DNA of 64,000 nucleotides from Ditylenchus dipsaci (GCA_004194705.1 SADC01001227.1:1674001-1738000), one strand, 5' to 3'. Counted from the stretch's first letter, positions 44,344 through 56,235 are shown. Notes: a model not told the origin generated them from the letters alone. Numbers and translations: made by a program.

Positions 44344-45254
44344 AATTTGTGTAATAATCTTAAATTTTTGTGAATTAGGCCAACAAATTATGCTGTCTTT
44401 AGTCTTTTTGGCAAATTTAAGTACAAACACCGCTTTTGAAAAAGATGTATTAATCGTTTCTTTTTATCAAAGATCTCAGATTTTGAATACATAAATAAAA
44501 ACACTTACACTTATTCGAAAGAGGAGATACAGGCGGTCATTTTAACATAAAGTACATATCTCCAGACTATTGTCATATTCTGGAGATATATCAAAAAGAA
44601 ACTAAAAATGTCATTTTAGAATGGTCTGAAAAATGCTCTATTTTCAACACGGTATATTGACCCCTCAGACTCATTTTTTTGGAGAAAAAGTGATACTCGT
44701 GTTCTCCGTTGAATCTGTACCGGAATATTCCGACCTGCCGATCGGCCTCTTGCGTGTTAACAAATTTATTTTTACGCAATAAAGTTTGTTTGCACACGCT
44801 TGTAAAAAGAATGGGTAGTACCTAAATCAAAATTTTTTCTGAAGTTTCCTAAAATTGCACCAGTTTTCCAGGAAATCGGAAAACGAAAAAGAGTGCCGAG
44901 AATCGGAAGATGGAAATCCTTTCATATAAACAAAAAAAATTATTAATAAAAGATTCAAAAATAAGTTCAAATGGTTAATTAGAATTTATGTAAACATAAA
45001 ATTAAATATTTGTGAAAAGTTTTTCTCAATAGATAACTACAATGATATACTATTCCAGCTTGCGAAGCTAGTCAGCTATATTTCCAATCAATTTTTGCTG
45101 CATTTGCTAAGCGTGCGTGTGGGAAGACGTGGTTGTTTTTCATTGCAGAGTCAAACAAGCAGTGCGAATTCTCGCACAAAAATTATTTGTTTTTTAACTA
45201 TGTTCAAAACCTTAAAAAAACCAAAATGACTAGTTTTTTTAATAAAAAGTTTAA

Positions 45255-45353
45255 CTAATTGTCAATATAGTGATCTGAGTCAATCATATTCTCTAAATTG
45301 GACAAATTGTGGTGATATTCAGAAGTTATGTCATCTGTGCTAAAACATTCAAA
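45255..45353 (-). other. Possible alternative last exon of the LIM-homeobox gene
   Basis: After a clear acceptor (TATTTTTTAG) the phase-0 frame reads [30 protein letters not shown] and stop. This acidic peptide looks coding. The previous exon offers AG|GTTTTA (phase 2, giving a short different tail) or TCT|GTGACC (phase 0, fitting this frame), or simply reads to its own stop at 45380-45382. Confidence 0.45.
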
Positions 45354-48300
45354 CTAAAAAATATTAGATAACAATATTTTTAAAACCTGGTGGTCACAGA
45401 AGTCGGGAAAATCATGCCATCTTCTGTATTTCCTTCCAAATTAGAGTCTATGTTGGAGGCTGGCGAGGAATGTCCACTGTTCATGGAAGCACTAAATGAG
45501 TCGGCTGTTCCACCCGAACCACCGGAAATTCCACTCGCACTTCTACCATTCTTTTTGGTGCCTTGGTATTTCTTTTGTCTGGCTCTGAAAAATTACGACA
45601 TGTGCTGAATCTTTTTTATGAAGGATAATAACCTAGAGTTTTGGAACCACACTTGAGTTACTCGCTTGCTTAGACCAGTTAAATTAGCAATTCGTTCTAA
45701 ATCTGAGCCGTCTAAAGTTTGAAAAAGCAAATTATAAAATTTATCAGTTTAATATGTTTTTTAAATTACCTGGATTACAATCGATTTGAAAATGAGCTTG
45801 TAAACACCTAAAAAGTTATAAATTTCAGATCCGAATTTCGACAGGATATCAAAACATTGACTCTTTTTAAAAAATATTTAGTCGGCTACCTGCTAATCAA
45901 TATTTAAAAAAAAATTCAAAAAAAAGTTGATATGAATCTTTTTTCTGAACGCAAAAAATTAATTCTACAGAATGGCAAAAAAAGTGTCTGTTTTAGAATG
46001 TCTTGAAACCTTAAAAGAAATTTCAATTGAAAGAAAAAGAAGAAAACTCACTGAAAATGTCATGAATATTGCGAACAGCATAATACAATCAGTGGTAATC
46101 CAAGAAGATAGAAAAATAAACCGGAATTGCTATGAAGACTGTCTATACAGAGACCAGAAAGTCGTAAGAGTAAAAGAGATCCTGCAAGCGATATGCAAGC
46201 TCCTAAGATGACTGTAGACTATAGAAAGATCAAGAAGCTCTGAGAGCAAGGAAAGTACAGTTTCACAAGCAAATTCAAGCTAAAAGAAACTTTATGGGCA
46301 TGCAAGTAGGGCAGCCACAAATATATTCAAAATAGATAACAGTGAAATTGAAAATGAGATAAAGAAAAATTGAAAATGAAGCTATTTTTTACAGCTTTTT
46401 GTTTTTTTAGGATTAGGATTAAATAGAGGTTATGCAGTATGTCCGTTTCTAAATGCTTTAATAAATTAATTAAATTAGTCACTTACCAATCTGTTCTTCA
46501 GCAAATGTTGTTCTTACACGTTTAGTTTTTTGTTTGGTGTGAGCTTAAATTGAAAAATCAAAATATGCCAAAGTCAATTAGTAGCTAAACTAACTTACTG
46601 TCATCTCCCTGTATCAGCTCCATGTAGTGTTGTTTGCAAAGCAGACGATTCTCTTGTATAGAAAATTGTTCGCCAGTACTCAGTTGTCGCTTACAATGAT
46701 CACTAAAATATTATTTTTTTAACTTTCAAATATTTTCTATACTACCATGAAAAGCAGGCTAAATGATATAAAGCGCTCCTAGCTCGACGAACCCAGTCAG
46801 TGGCCTGAATTTGTCGGTTGCATGAGATGCACTTGGTTTGGAATTTTCTATAATATATGTGATAAATGTTAACCTTTTAAGCATGGTTTAATACACACTG
46901 CCCATAAATATTTAAGTTTGTCAAGTGATAAGCTTGGAAAGGTTTGCCCAACAGTTGAGTAGCGCATTTATATGTGTTTACATATTTTTGAAAATATGCT
47001 GTGGACTTAATACACCAGGACTAAGAGGCCTTTGCCTTTTTAACAGTGTTTTATACAGCTTATTTGGTTATATTTTAACTGTTTTCGGTCAAAATTTGTC
47101 CGGTCCAGAAAAGACTGGAAAGTTTGTTAACTACCGTATTTCCTGTAATAAGGCGGCACCCCCAACTTTGAGGATCTATATCTTGAAGCAGAGTAAAATT
47201 TTGGTTATCTTTTGATGCGTTTTCTTAACTCCCACGAGCTCTACCGATTCTAATTTTTAGATTTTGGTTGAGCACCAAAAATCTCGAGATTGAATTCGAA
47301 TTTTTCGGATTTTCAGGGGTTTGAAAATAAGGCGGCATGCCGCCTTATTACAGGAAATACGGTATGTGAAATTTGGATTAACGAGTAGAGTCGTAAAGTT
47401 CGTTGACTATCTAAAATTTGTTGACTATGTGAAATTTGTTAAAGAAACATGGTTTTTGAGCGCAGCGACATTCCCGAAATTTGAATTGGCGGGGACAATT
47501 TTTTGTTCCGAAAATGTTTTTTGAATCACTTTTTATTTTCATATAAAATCAAAATGTCATTTTTTAGTCCAGGAATTTCTTTGAAATAATATAGGTTGTT
47601 ATGGTGCAGTGAAAGTAGGCTAAGTCGTAAGTTCTGTCAATGTCAAGCAACGTTGGGATCGACTAGTAGATGGATTAAAATTTTGACAAAATTTTAGATG
47701 CAAACAAAAAATTAAAAATTAATTGTTGAATATTTTGAGAGAAAAAAATGTGTCCCCCGCTAATTCAAATTTTAGAAATGCCGCTGCGTTCAAAAACCAA
47801 GATCCTTTAACTATCTTAAAAAATTGTTTGCCTTGTAAAATTCGTTATTTGTTAGCTTCGAAATTTCGTTTACTGTGCTAAATAGAAATTCATTGAAAAA
47901 TAAAAAATATGAATCTCAAACAGATCTTATTTTTCAATTACAAAAAAGCTGTTATTTTTCAATTTTTAAGCTAGAAAAGTTAATTAACTTACTGCAAATA
48001 GCACGTCTTACAATACAAAGAGTCATTTTTAAGGAAGCATGTTGGTGCTTCCTCCATTTCTTGTTCGCAAACACAACATTTTAGACAACCTGCATGATAA
48101 GTGCTAAAAGACGAAAATTTGATTTACTAATTACTCAAAGCCTGTAACAAAATAACACCACCTGCTGTTCACACTCAAAATAAACTGGTCATTGATGCTT
48201 TTTTGGCACAAAAAGCACATCTTTATTTGTTGCCCGTCAATTAGTTGCCTTTTGCATGTGTCCTCTTTGTCGCACTCACTTTTACAATATACGGGGTCAT

Positions 48301-51300
48301 CCGCTAATGTTTCTAGTGGATTAGAAGCTGTTCTGCTTCGGGCACTGTCATTGGGAGTAGCTGGTAAATTTCTTCTTTGTTGTTGTGCTTTTAGTAGTAG
48401 TTTCGGATCTAATCTAGTTGAATTTTTGAGCTTCTTTCGAGCATATTTTTTGGACAGTGGCATTCTGGAAGTATCATTTTGTGTAGGTCTAATATCATTG
48501 GCTTTGGAGTTGCAGTTCTCATCTTTGCTGAGGCAGTTGATTAGTGTGGATGGATCAAATTGGCTATTGTAGGTTGGATAGAAATGGTTGTCATTGTTGT
48601 TATTATTGTAGGTGGAAATGTCGGGAAAAACTGCGCCATTGATGTATTCAGTGCTTGTTGAAGGTATTGAAGAAACATGGTAATTGCCTGCAATATGAAT
48701 GAGTCGAAAAATTCAATTTTTTAGGTGTCACACATTTCTTTTCCGGCTAAGAGAGATTTGCCAAAACCTAGATTTGGTAAAACGAGATTTGCAAAGTGAT
48801 ATTTTGCAAGCCATTCGTTGCTAAGCAAAGGATCCAAACACAAGCTAGCACGGTTTTTTTTTCAGTCAAAAATTTAAAAAAATGGTCCCGGACGTTTTTG
48901 AAGTAGGCAGCGTAGTGTACTCAGGCACTCAATAGCTCATTCAAGCGTGCAAAAAAATACGTTTGCCAAATACCGTTTTTGCCAAATCTATCCTAGCCTC
49001 GTTTTCCCGGAAATTAGTAATGAACTTACGGCACACCCACAACTGAGCACAAAGTATCTTAGAAAAAATTCAACTTAGCAAAAAGTCATCTAACAATAGA
49101 TTCAAATAAGAAACAATTGGTCTTGGCAAGATTTGTTTCCAAAATAATTTTTAGTATTAAAGTGTTTTTAGAAACAATACGTTCCGCACTAAACAAAGTG
49201 CTCGATTTAATACCTAATACAGTTGACCCTCGATATAATATACCACCGATACAGGCCATCTCTAACTGGCTGTACAACACAATATAAACTGAGAATTTCA
49301 GGTAGGACTAAAAACTTTTTATTTAGATAGTCGAAATTTCACGGGTTTCGAATCCAATTACCTAAAAACCCTATTTGTGAGTTTTGTTTCTGCGGAAATA
49401 GGTCGTTTGGCCACCTGAATCACCAGTCCAGGTGGATATCCATCTGATTGGCCGAAAAAAGTTTACCGTATATCTTCTAATAAAGCCCACCTTCTAATGA
49501 ACGCCCACCTTCTAATAAACGCCCATGTCCACCAAAAATCTTTATTCGGTGGAACTCAATAAAATTTCAGTCATTAAACAATAAAATATCATCCTCATTA
49601 AAACTTCGAAAGCTGGATTCTTCGTTTATTTCTTCCTCGAGATTTGCTTTCTTCGTAGTCATTGCAGCCATCTCGGGCCATCTTCTGAGCTCGGAATTTT
49701 CGAAGCAAATCGATTCCCTTGACACCGATGGATCCATTTGGCTTGAAGCAAGCGATTTGTCCATCTCCAGAGCCATCCACTGCTGTGGTGAGACCACATG
49801 CTGAGAAAAGCAAGAGAGGTTAACAAGCCAGTAATAAACTATAAACAAACTTTCAAATGACTTCATGATTAGCTTCATGATTATACCTCGCCCAGTTGAC
49901 TGCCTCCAATTTCGTAGCTGCGTCATAGTGGTGTCTCTTTCGATTTCTTTGCGCAGTGCCCTCATCATCGTGAAGCTGTAGCTCGTCTTCGGCAGATACA
50001 AGCACCTTAAAAGCCAGATAAGGAATAAAACAAACAGAAAATGTACACTTTCGAAAGAACGAATTGACTCCACATCTGATTCTTCACCACTTCCTCTAGC
50101 AAAGCCTGCTCTGCCGAACAATTATCCATTTGATTGATCGCTTATTTTTGCACTAAAACAGCATAGTAATCCAAACAAAAGAAGCAAGAATGAGGAGAAA
50201 TTCGTAGCAATTTTGCTCGTGTGAATTTATTCCTAGAACAAAAAAGATTAAAACAACATTTTAGCAGTTCTTTTCTAGAACAAAAAAGATTAAAACAACA
50301 TTTTTACCAGTTTTTTAGAACTGTGAAAAAAAATTCGTCGACTTGTTGAAAAATAAAAGCCCACCTTCTAATGAACGCCCACCTTCTAATAAACGCCCAT
50401 GTCCCGAGGAGGGTTGAAAAATAAAAGCCCATGGGCTTTTAATAGAAGATATACGGTAATCAAAATAAAGAGAATGGTTGATATCCCAGTAACTCCAGAG
50501 TACGGGTGTATTCACCCAAATGACCTGAATGTAAAAAAGGTATGCTTCCATGTGGATTCAAACCAGCAACCTCTAGATCACCCCTTAAAATCGTTCAGAA
50601 CTTCATCCAGAGTGACCGAACCAAACCAAATGGTCGTCCACTTAGATTAAATTTTTTTTCACGTTTTCGGGTTCAAAAACAATTTTCTACACTAATTTAA
50701 GTATGCTGAAGATGGTTTCACAGTGGTAAAATCACGTTTTATCGAGAAGTTTTTGAGTTATCGTGAATACTTGATTTATCATAATCAAAATTTATAATAA
50801 CTCAAAATTTCTTGATAAAACGTGATTTCACCACTGTCAAACCATCTTCAGTATGCTTGGATTAGTGCAGAAGAGTTATTTTGAAACCAAAAATGGAAAA
50901 AAAATTATCCAGGTGGACGACCACTTGATTTGGTCACTCAGGATGGAGTTCTAAGCGATTGTAAGGGTTGATGTAGAGGTTGCTGGTTCGGATCCACCTG
51001 TGCGGATATCTTATTATTTATCATGATTTTCAGTGTTTGAGTGGTTATATACCCACCCCCTCCCCGCTTTTTGGGTTGCGGGGGGAGATTAGCCTAAAAA
51101 AATTTGGCTTGGGGCTTAAGGCTCTCACCACCCATACGGGTGCATCCACATCTGACGTCAAGGCCACGTTAGTGCCCCCAACCCTAACGTAGAGCTCCAT
51201 ATACTCATCACCAAGGTTGCTGGTTCGAACCCCTCCGGGTACAATCAATGATTAACAATGCTTAACGGGGTCCGGGGAGCATAAGGTGCTTTTAGATGGT

Positions 51301-54300
51301 TTGGGTTGATTTGGGGTGGAGAAGACAAAACTATACAACCAATTATTTAAAAGAATGTTTTTTGTGAAATAGTTTTGTCAAAGAACAATTATTTTGGAAA
51401 CAAATCTTGCCAAGACCAATTGTTTCTCATTTGAATTTATTGTTAGATGAATTTTCGCTCAGTTTAATTTTTTCTAAGATAATTTGTGCTCAGTTGTGGA
51501 TGTGCCGAACTTTCGTTTTTTAGAAGACGATTTTCTGCCTTTTTACTTATTCTAGCATGGATTCGCTACATCGATTCGCTGAATTGGAGTTCAGTAAATA
51601 CAGTCGACGCTCTCCATAAGATACCCTCCCCGTAAGATACGCTCCCTATAAGATTCGCCTCGAAACTAGTTTGGTTGGTTTTGTTCTAAATAAGGCTAAA
51701 TCTACGTTCTCCATAAGATACGCTCTACATGAGATACCCTGGACACAGTCCCGAGTCTTTAAATACCGCTCTCCATAAGATATTTTCAAAAAACTACTCG
51801 ACAAAAAGGGATAACTTTTAAATAAAAAAACATGACCAAAATTTGACTTTTTGCCTTAAGGTACCACTGTAAGGTGTCAATTATCGAGCGTTGACTGTAG
51901 TCAAGGGCTGACTGTGGCAAACTTTTGCCAAATTTTATTTGTCAAAAATGAGTTAAAACACTTTTAACACGCGTTAAATGGTTAAATCTTGAAGGAAACA
52001 TTATTTATGGGCATTATGTGATTTTTCAGAAGAGCACAATTATACCCTGCATATCACCTAATAGACCACTTTACACCAATTTACGGCTTAAATTGATAAA
52101 CTAAAAGTGGAATAAGAAGCTAAAATAAAGCTTCAAGCTGTAAAAAGTCTCAACTCGATGGCTTGATAATAGAACTTTTTGGTGAAAGCTATTCAAATAT
52201 GGATGCATTTATCAAAAAAATAGGTATTTGAATTGATCTTTGGGGTGTTGGATTTCATTATTTTTGACTTGGATTCGAAAAAATGCTAGAAAAAGATTTA
52301 AGCGCTGGATTTCATTAATGTATACGAAAACGCTCCTCATAAGATACGCTTTTCGAAAAGTTGGCTAAATACCTCCATAAGATACCCTCCCCATAAGATA
52401 CGCTCTCCATAAGATGCCTCTCAGGCCGGTCACCTAGATGGTATCCTATGGAGAGCGTCGACTGTAATAGTAATTTTTCATTTAACTATTTCTGAGAGTG
52501 TCGGTTTATCAGGCTGTTAGCTTCTAATGCTGTAGTAAAAAGCATTGAGAGGCTAAAAGTGAAATATCTAGAGTAAAATGAGAAATAATAGCCACAGCTG
52601 CAAATGTTTTTTAGAGCCCTGCGGCTAAAAGGAATTTTATAACTGGTGTAAGAAAAGTCCCGTGACAAACTTTGAGCTAATTGTTTGTAACGATATTGAT
52701 TTCCAAGTTAACATTCAAATACACTATGACGTAGCATTTTTCTTCTTCTATCAGATAGGGGTTTGATGATTTTTACTCTACTCAAAAAAATGACCTCCAT
52801 TAGCGGCAATACACTTGCACAGTCGAAAGCCTGCTCTAGGCCCAAAACCATACAAACATCCGGTGGAGCGCTGGGGAAAATTGGCGACTTTTTTATTGTA
52901 TCGGCGGAGGCGATGGCGCTCAATTTTATAGACCTAATTTGTGTACACGAACATTTCACTTTTTTGTGACAGGGTTTTGATTTTTATCAGTAACAATGAC
53001 TAATTACACATGTTTAAAAATAGGTAATTTATCGAATAACAATGAAATATTCCTATTGCGAAAAAAAATTTACAAATAACAATTATTTTTCCGGCGTTAC
53101 CCCTTCCGCCAGCGCCTTGCCGGCGGTAAAATTTTGAAAATGTCGGCGGCGGCGGAGACGGCGGCGCTTTTCATTTGTTCAGGGAACGCGCAAGTATGCC
53201 CACAACTCTATTGCGGCGCTGAAAGCATCTGGCCCGGGAAGGGGACGCAATTCCCCAGCAATACATCCAGAATGCTATCAACTACTTTCCAAAAAGACTG
53301 TGCAAGTGTATTGCCGCTAATGGAGGTCATTTTTTGAGTAGAGTAAAAAGCAACCCCCTATCTGATAAAAGAAGAAAAATGCTACATCATAGCGTATTTG
53401 AATGTTGATTTGGAAATCAATATCGTTACAAACAATTAGCTCAAATTTTGTCCCGGAACTTTTTTCACACCAGTTAGTACAAGTTTGAGCCAATTAGAAA
53501 ACTATAGCCTAGATTATACGGAGCATTTCGGTAGTTTAGAAGCAATTTTTCGGACTAAGCGAGCTTAAAATACGCGGAAAATTTTTTTTAAATATGGAGT
53601 ATCCAAAACTATATATACTTACTTATATATACTTATACATACTTAGCCAGATCTAAAAAATTGATATTTCGATATACTCTATGTTATTGAATTTGGTAAG
53701 GCATAATTATGTCTCTACACTACCAAACAGCTACAAGTTCAATTTAACAAATTTCAATCTGTTTAATCTTTTACGAAAGATTCCATTTTTAGCTGAAAAG
53801 AGCTGAAAAATATCCACAGGTGCTCATTTTTTGCATTTAGTAGTATCTTTGTTAGTAGCGGTATAATTTTTATCACGGTCCCTGGGCTTGCAGAATAATA
53901 GAGGGTTTTTATAAAAAAATCGACAAATTGATTAAGTCTTATTTCACAAGAGTTGTCTCTGCCAGAATAAAAATAACTTATAATAGAATGTTTTTTAGCT
54001 AGATGTCTCAAATTTTGCTTGGATTTGTTATCGATTCAATTTCAGATATCGTCCCATAATACTTGCCGAATCAAGATTTCAAAAAAAACGAGAAAAACGA
54101 GCCGGATTCGACACCAGGTCACCTTCTACTTTAAGTATAATCGATAACGATCGGATTTATATGCACCTAAAAACGAGAAATATGCGCATAAAATATACCT
54201 TGAAAACAGCGAAATATGCCATGGAAATTGCTAAATATCCCTCAAAAATGACAAAATATGCTCGTAGCCGGCATGTACGCAACAATTTATACAAGGACAC

Positions 54301-56235
54301 GGACATTTCACTCTTAGGGATACTTTACTCTTGAAATCATTAAGAAAATTCCCAATGAAGATCGAGCAAAATTGTGTTTAAAATTTGCAGGAACCCCAGT
54401 TTTAAAATGTTTTTTGTCTTATAGAAAGCCGGTACCAAGGTACTGCCCAGATATCGGTACTCAGGTAAAACTGCCTAGGTAGTGGTACTTAGGTAGTAGT
54501 ATGCAGGCAGTGTTCAGGTGACAGTACGCAGGATGTGGTATTATCATTATTATCAGACCATTTTTTGAAGTAAATCAGGCTATATTGGAAGGTGGACCAG
54601 ATCATCTGAGTAGATGCATCAGTATCAATTTTTGAGGGGCCACAGATTTGTTTACTCTTGGACGCTAAGAGGCCAACCCTTTGGCAGTACTCAAACGCAT
54701 ATTTGCCAGCTTTCTTATCAAAAAATCTTTCATGCAATGTCGATCAATCTGAAGAACGCCAAAAATGTATCAATAATTACTAATAAATCCAAAATTTCGG
54801 ATCTTAGAGGTAGATGCCCGATTAGAGCAGGCACTAGACCATATACCGTCACGTACCCTGTAAATTATCCCGACGAGTGAAGTGTCCCAGACATAGTGAC
54901 CACGCCGTCCTACGCCGTCCTAATTTTTTCATCGCCGTCCTGCATTTTAACAATATTTTTCATTATGGACCGCCTTTTTTTATTTTACAACATATAATCA
55001 GTTTTTATTTTTATACTTTATTTTAGGCGACCGTCCAAGTTTTCTTTCATTTTATTTCAAAAAAATGGGCCGTCCTAATTCAACCGACTTTTTTGAAAAT
55101 TTTTGTGTGAAATTAGGACGGCCCCATTTTTTTGAAATAAAAATGAAAGAAAACTTGGACGGTCGCCTAAAAATAAAGTATAAAAATAAAAACTGATTAT
55201 ATGTTGTAAAATAAAAAAAGGCGGTCCATAATGAAAAATATTGTTAAAATGCAGGACGGCGATGAAAAAAATTAGGACGGCGTAGGACGGCGTGGTCACT
55301 ATGGTCCCAGAGAGTGAAATGTCCAAAAGTGAAAGGTCCGGAGAATGAAACGTCACTTACTCAGTTTTACATAGTCATACAATTTTGTATAGTTAACGAA
55401 ATTTTTATAATCAATAAATTTCACATACTTGGCTAATTTCACAGAGCCGACAATTTTTACGTAGTCAACCAATTTCACATACCGTATTTACTCTAATTTA
55501 AGCCCACGGGCTTAAATTTCTCAACCCTCAAAAAGTCAATAGGGCGGGGGGGGGGGTATTAAATCAGAGTAAATATAGTAGTCAGCAAACTTTCCGGACT
55601 TTTCATGACCGGGAAATTTCGGACTGCAAAAAGTCGAAAGAAATAGTCGAATACTCAAAAATATGCTACGTAAAACACCACAAAATGTTCAAAACTAAGC
55701 TAAAAAATTACTCTGTCCCTAAAAGTAGGCAAAACATGTAAATCCGGTCTTTTATAATCGAGTGTTGATCTTATGATACAGTCGAGTCTCGATATAGCGA
55801 CTTCTTGAGACCGGAAAAAGGTCACCTTATATTAGGGGACGAACGTAAATTTGACTAACTTTTTTTGCTGGAATCATTTCATGGGTCGCGTCATATTAAG
55901 ACTCTACTGTGCTGTATTTTGATGACGATGACGTGAAATAAAGGCTGCACACTAATCACCTACCTAACTCAAACTCCGCAGAAAACTTGTCACATCCATT
56001 TTGCGAATAACCAGCTTCCTGCTTTTCTACCTCTCCATCATAGCTTAATAAAGCAGCAGTAGATCTATTTTCACTAACACCGTTCAACAGTGCTTCTCCC
56101 GCAAACAATTGCGATACCAATCTCCCCGTCTCTCCCACATTCGAATTAGTTTCCAGCTTAAGCTGGTCAAGTTTAGGCCCTCCATTCCACTCAAAACTGC
56201 CATTACTATCAGCATACTGCTCCGAAATCAGCAAA
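45255..56235 (-). CDS. LIM-homeodomain transcription factor, Awh/LIM-4/Lhx6-8 class, 5' end missing
   Basis: Nuclear DNA-binding regulator of neuronal or tissue identity in this class. Exons found: 55964-56235, 48162-48687, 47993-48103, 46746-46847, 46599-46702, 46487-46543, 45770-45807, 45633-45711, 45380-45584; possible last exon 45255-45353. Order: Ser/Asn-rich N-terminus ([16 protein letters not shown]), LIM1 from [16 protein letters not shown] through [10 protein letters not shown] to [11 protein letters not shown]2 from [10 protein letters not shown] through [18 protein letters not shown] and [11 protein letters not shown] to LLCKQHY, homeodomain [52 protein letters not shown], then a Ser/Gly-rich tail. 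CKRQLSTGE and WFQNSRARQKK mark the class. Phases agree except a one-base mismatch inside the homeobox. The start codon was not located. Confidence 0.92.
45972..46211 (+). CDS. ORF antisense to a homeobox intron, hypothetical
   Basis: 79 residues, [18 protein letters not shown].. then [18 protein letters not shown] and [16 protein letters not shown]: helical and basic, not low-complexity. It lies in the intron between homeobox exons 46487-46543 and 45770-45807. No family recognised; could be a remnant of an inserted element. Confidence 0.3.
   Translation: MAKKVSVLECLETLKEISIERKRRKLTENVMNIANSIIQSVVIQEDRKINRNCYEDCLYRDQKVVRVKEILQAICKLLR
47132..47364. mobile_element. MITE, TACCGTAT family, cassette AAGGCGGCA
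   Basis: Ends TACCGTATTTCCTGTAATAA and TTATTACAGGAAATACGGTA. At the right AAGGCGGCATGCCGCCTT is a perfect palindrome; the left has AAGGCGGCACCCCC. Interior shares ACTCCCACGAGCTCTACCGA (reverse of the 26-45 word). In an intron of the LIM-homeobox gene. Confidence 0.9.
49464..50458 (-). mobile_element. Internally deleted pogo-like element, 1 kb
   Basis: Ends TACCGTATATCTTCTAATAA and TTAATAGAAGATATACGGTA. Cassette words CACCTTCTAATAAACGCCCA on both sides, palindrome AAAGCCCATGGGCTTTT and the TTGAAAAATAAAAGCCC motif at the right. It keeps the first and last parts of a transposase gene and has lost the catalytic core. It lies in the 7.3-kb intron of the LIM-homeobox gene, same strand. Confidence 0.85.
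49567..50129 (-). pseudogene. Transposase remnant: N-terminus and last exon only
   Basis: Frame from ATG at 50129 reads [18 protein letters not shown], then, after a short intron (acceptor CTTTTAAG), [14 protein letters not shown] and [19 protein letters not shown], a helix-turn-helix start like the transposase at 13180. After a deletion near 49880-49905 the sequence resumes at KSFE, a phase-1 donor and the acceptor CTTTTCTCAG, then [19 protein letters not shown] and a basic tail. The phase-1 intron before CG(L/I)T and the GEDDQI/GSGDGQI motif sit in the same place in the intact transposase. All three catalytic Asp are gone. Confidence 0.82.
50550..51000. repeat. Inverted repeat with tRNA B-box-like tips
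   Basis: CAAACCAGCAACCTCTAGAT / ATGTAGAGGTTGCTGGTTCG, CATCCAGAGTGACC / GGTCACTCAGGATG, AAATGGTCGTCCACTT / AGGTGGACGACCACTT, and GGTTTCACAGTGGTAAAATC / GATTTCACCACTGTCAAACC. Arms about 190 bp with a loop of TTATAATAACTC type. The tip GGTTGCTGGTTCGGATCCAC looks like a tRNA T arm. A single-arm relative lies at about 62460-62590. Confidence 0.8.
51599..52466. mobile_element. Tigger-like non-autonomous transposon, cassette CATAAGATAC
   Basis: Ends TACAGTCGACGCTCTCCATA and TATGGAGAGCGTCGACTGTA, TA borders. About ten CTCTCCATAAGATACGCT words occur inside both ends, and GTTTGGTTGGTTTTGTTC near the left is the conserved block seen also at 9125 and 38420. No transposase. Confidence 0.88.
52676..53456. 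repeat. Inverted repeat with GC-rich centre
   Basis: Arms about 52676-52822 and 53295-53456: GAGCTAATTGTTTGTAACGA / TCGTTACAAACAATTAGCTC, ACCTCCATTAGCGGCAATAC / GTATTGCCGCTAATGGAGGT. The centre (52823-53290) has GCGGAGGCGATGGCGCTC and GTCGGCGGCGGCGGAGACGG, much richer in G+C than its surroundings. No protein family recognised. Confidence 0.85.
54884..55311. mobile_element. hAT-type MITE, 412 bp, almost perfect palindrome
   Basis: GTCCCAGA is repeated directly at 54884-54891 and 55304-55311, an 8-bp target duplication. Between them the ends CATAGTGACCACGCCGTCCT / AGGACGGCGTGGTCACTATG continue into arms of about 190 bp that match almost base for base. CGCCGTCCTA recurs three times in each end. 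8-bp duplications and CA..GTG ends are hAT hallmarks. Confidence 0.88.
55480..55580. mobile_element. MITE, TACCGTAT family, cassette TTAAGCCCA
   Basis: Left end TACCGTATTTACTCTAATTT followed by the palindrome TTAAGCCCACGGGCTTAA and TTTCTCAACCC; right end AATCAGAGTAAATATAGTA after a G-run. 101 bp. Confidence 0.82.
55600..55960. other. Intron sequence, Tigger-like end fragment
   Basis: TACAGTCGAGTCTCGATATAGCG at 55779 resembles a Tigger-type end without a partner in the vicinity. Otherwise plain intron of the LIM-homeobox gene just before its exon at 55964. Confidence 0.4.

Noticed and set aside
48192..48572. 126-codon plus-strand ORF
   Set aside because: Antisense to the LIM-homeobox exon 48162-48687, whose frame carries a clear LIM zinc-finger start.
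54418..54540. Possible telomere-like repeats (GGTAGTGGTACTTAGGTAG)
   Set aside because: Irregular, short and similar to the interior of the 61935-63038 element; better explained as a fragment of that family.
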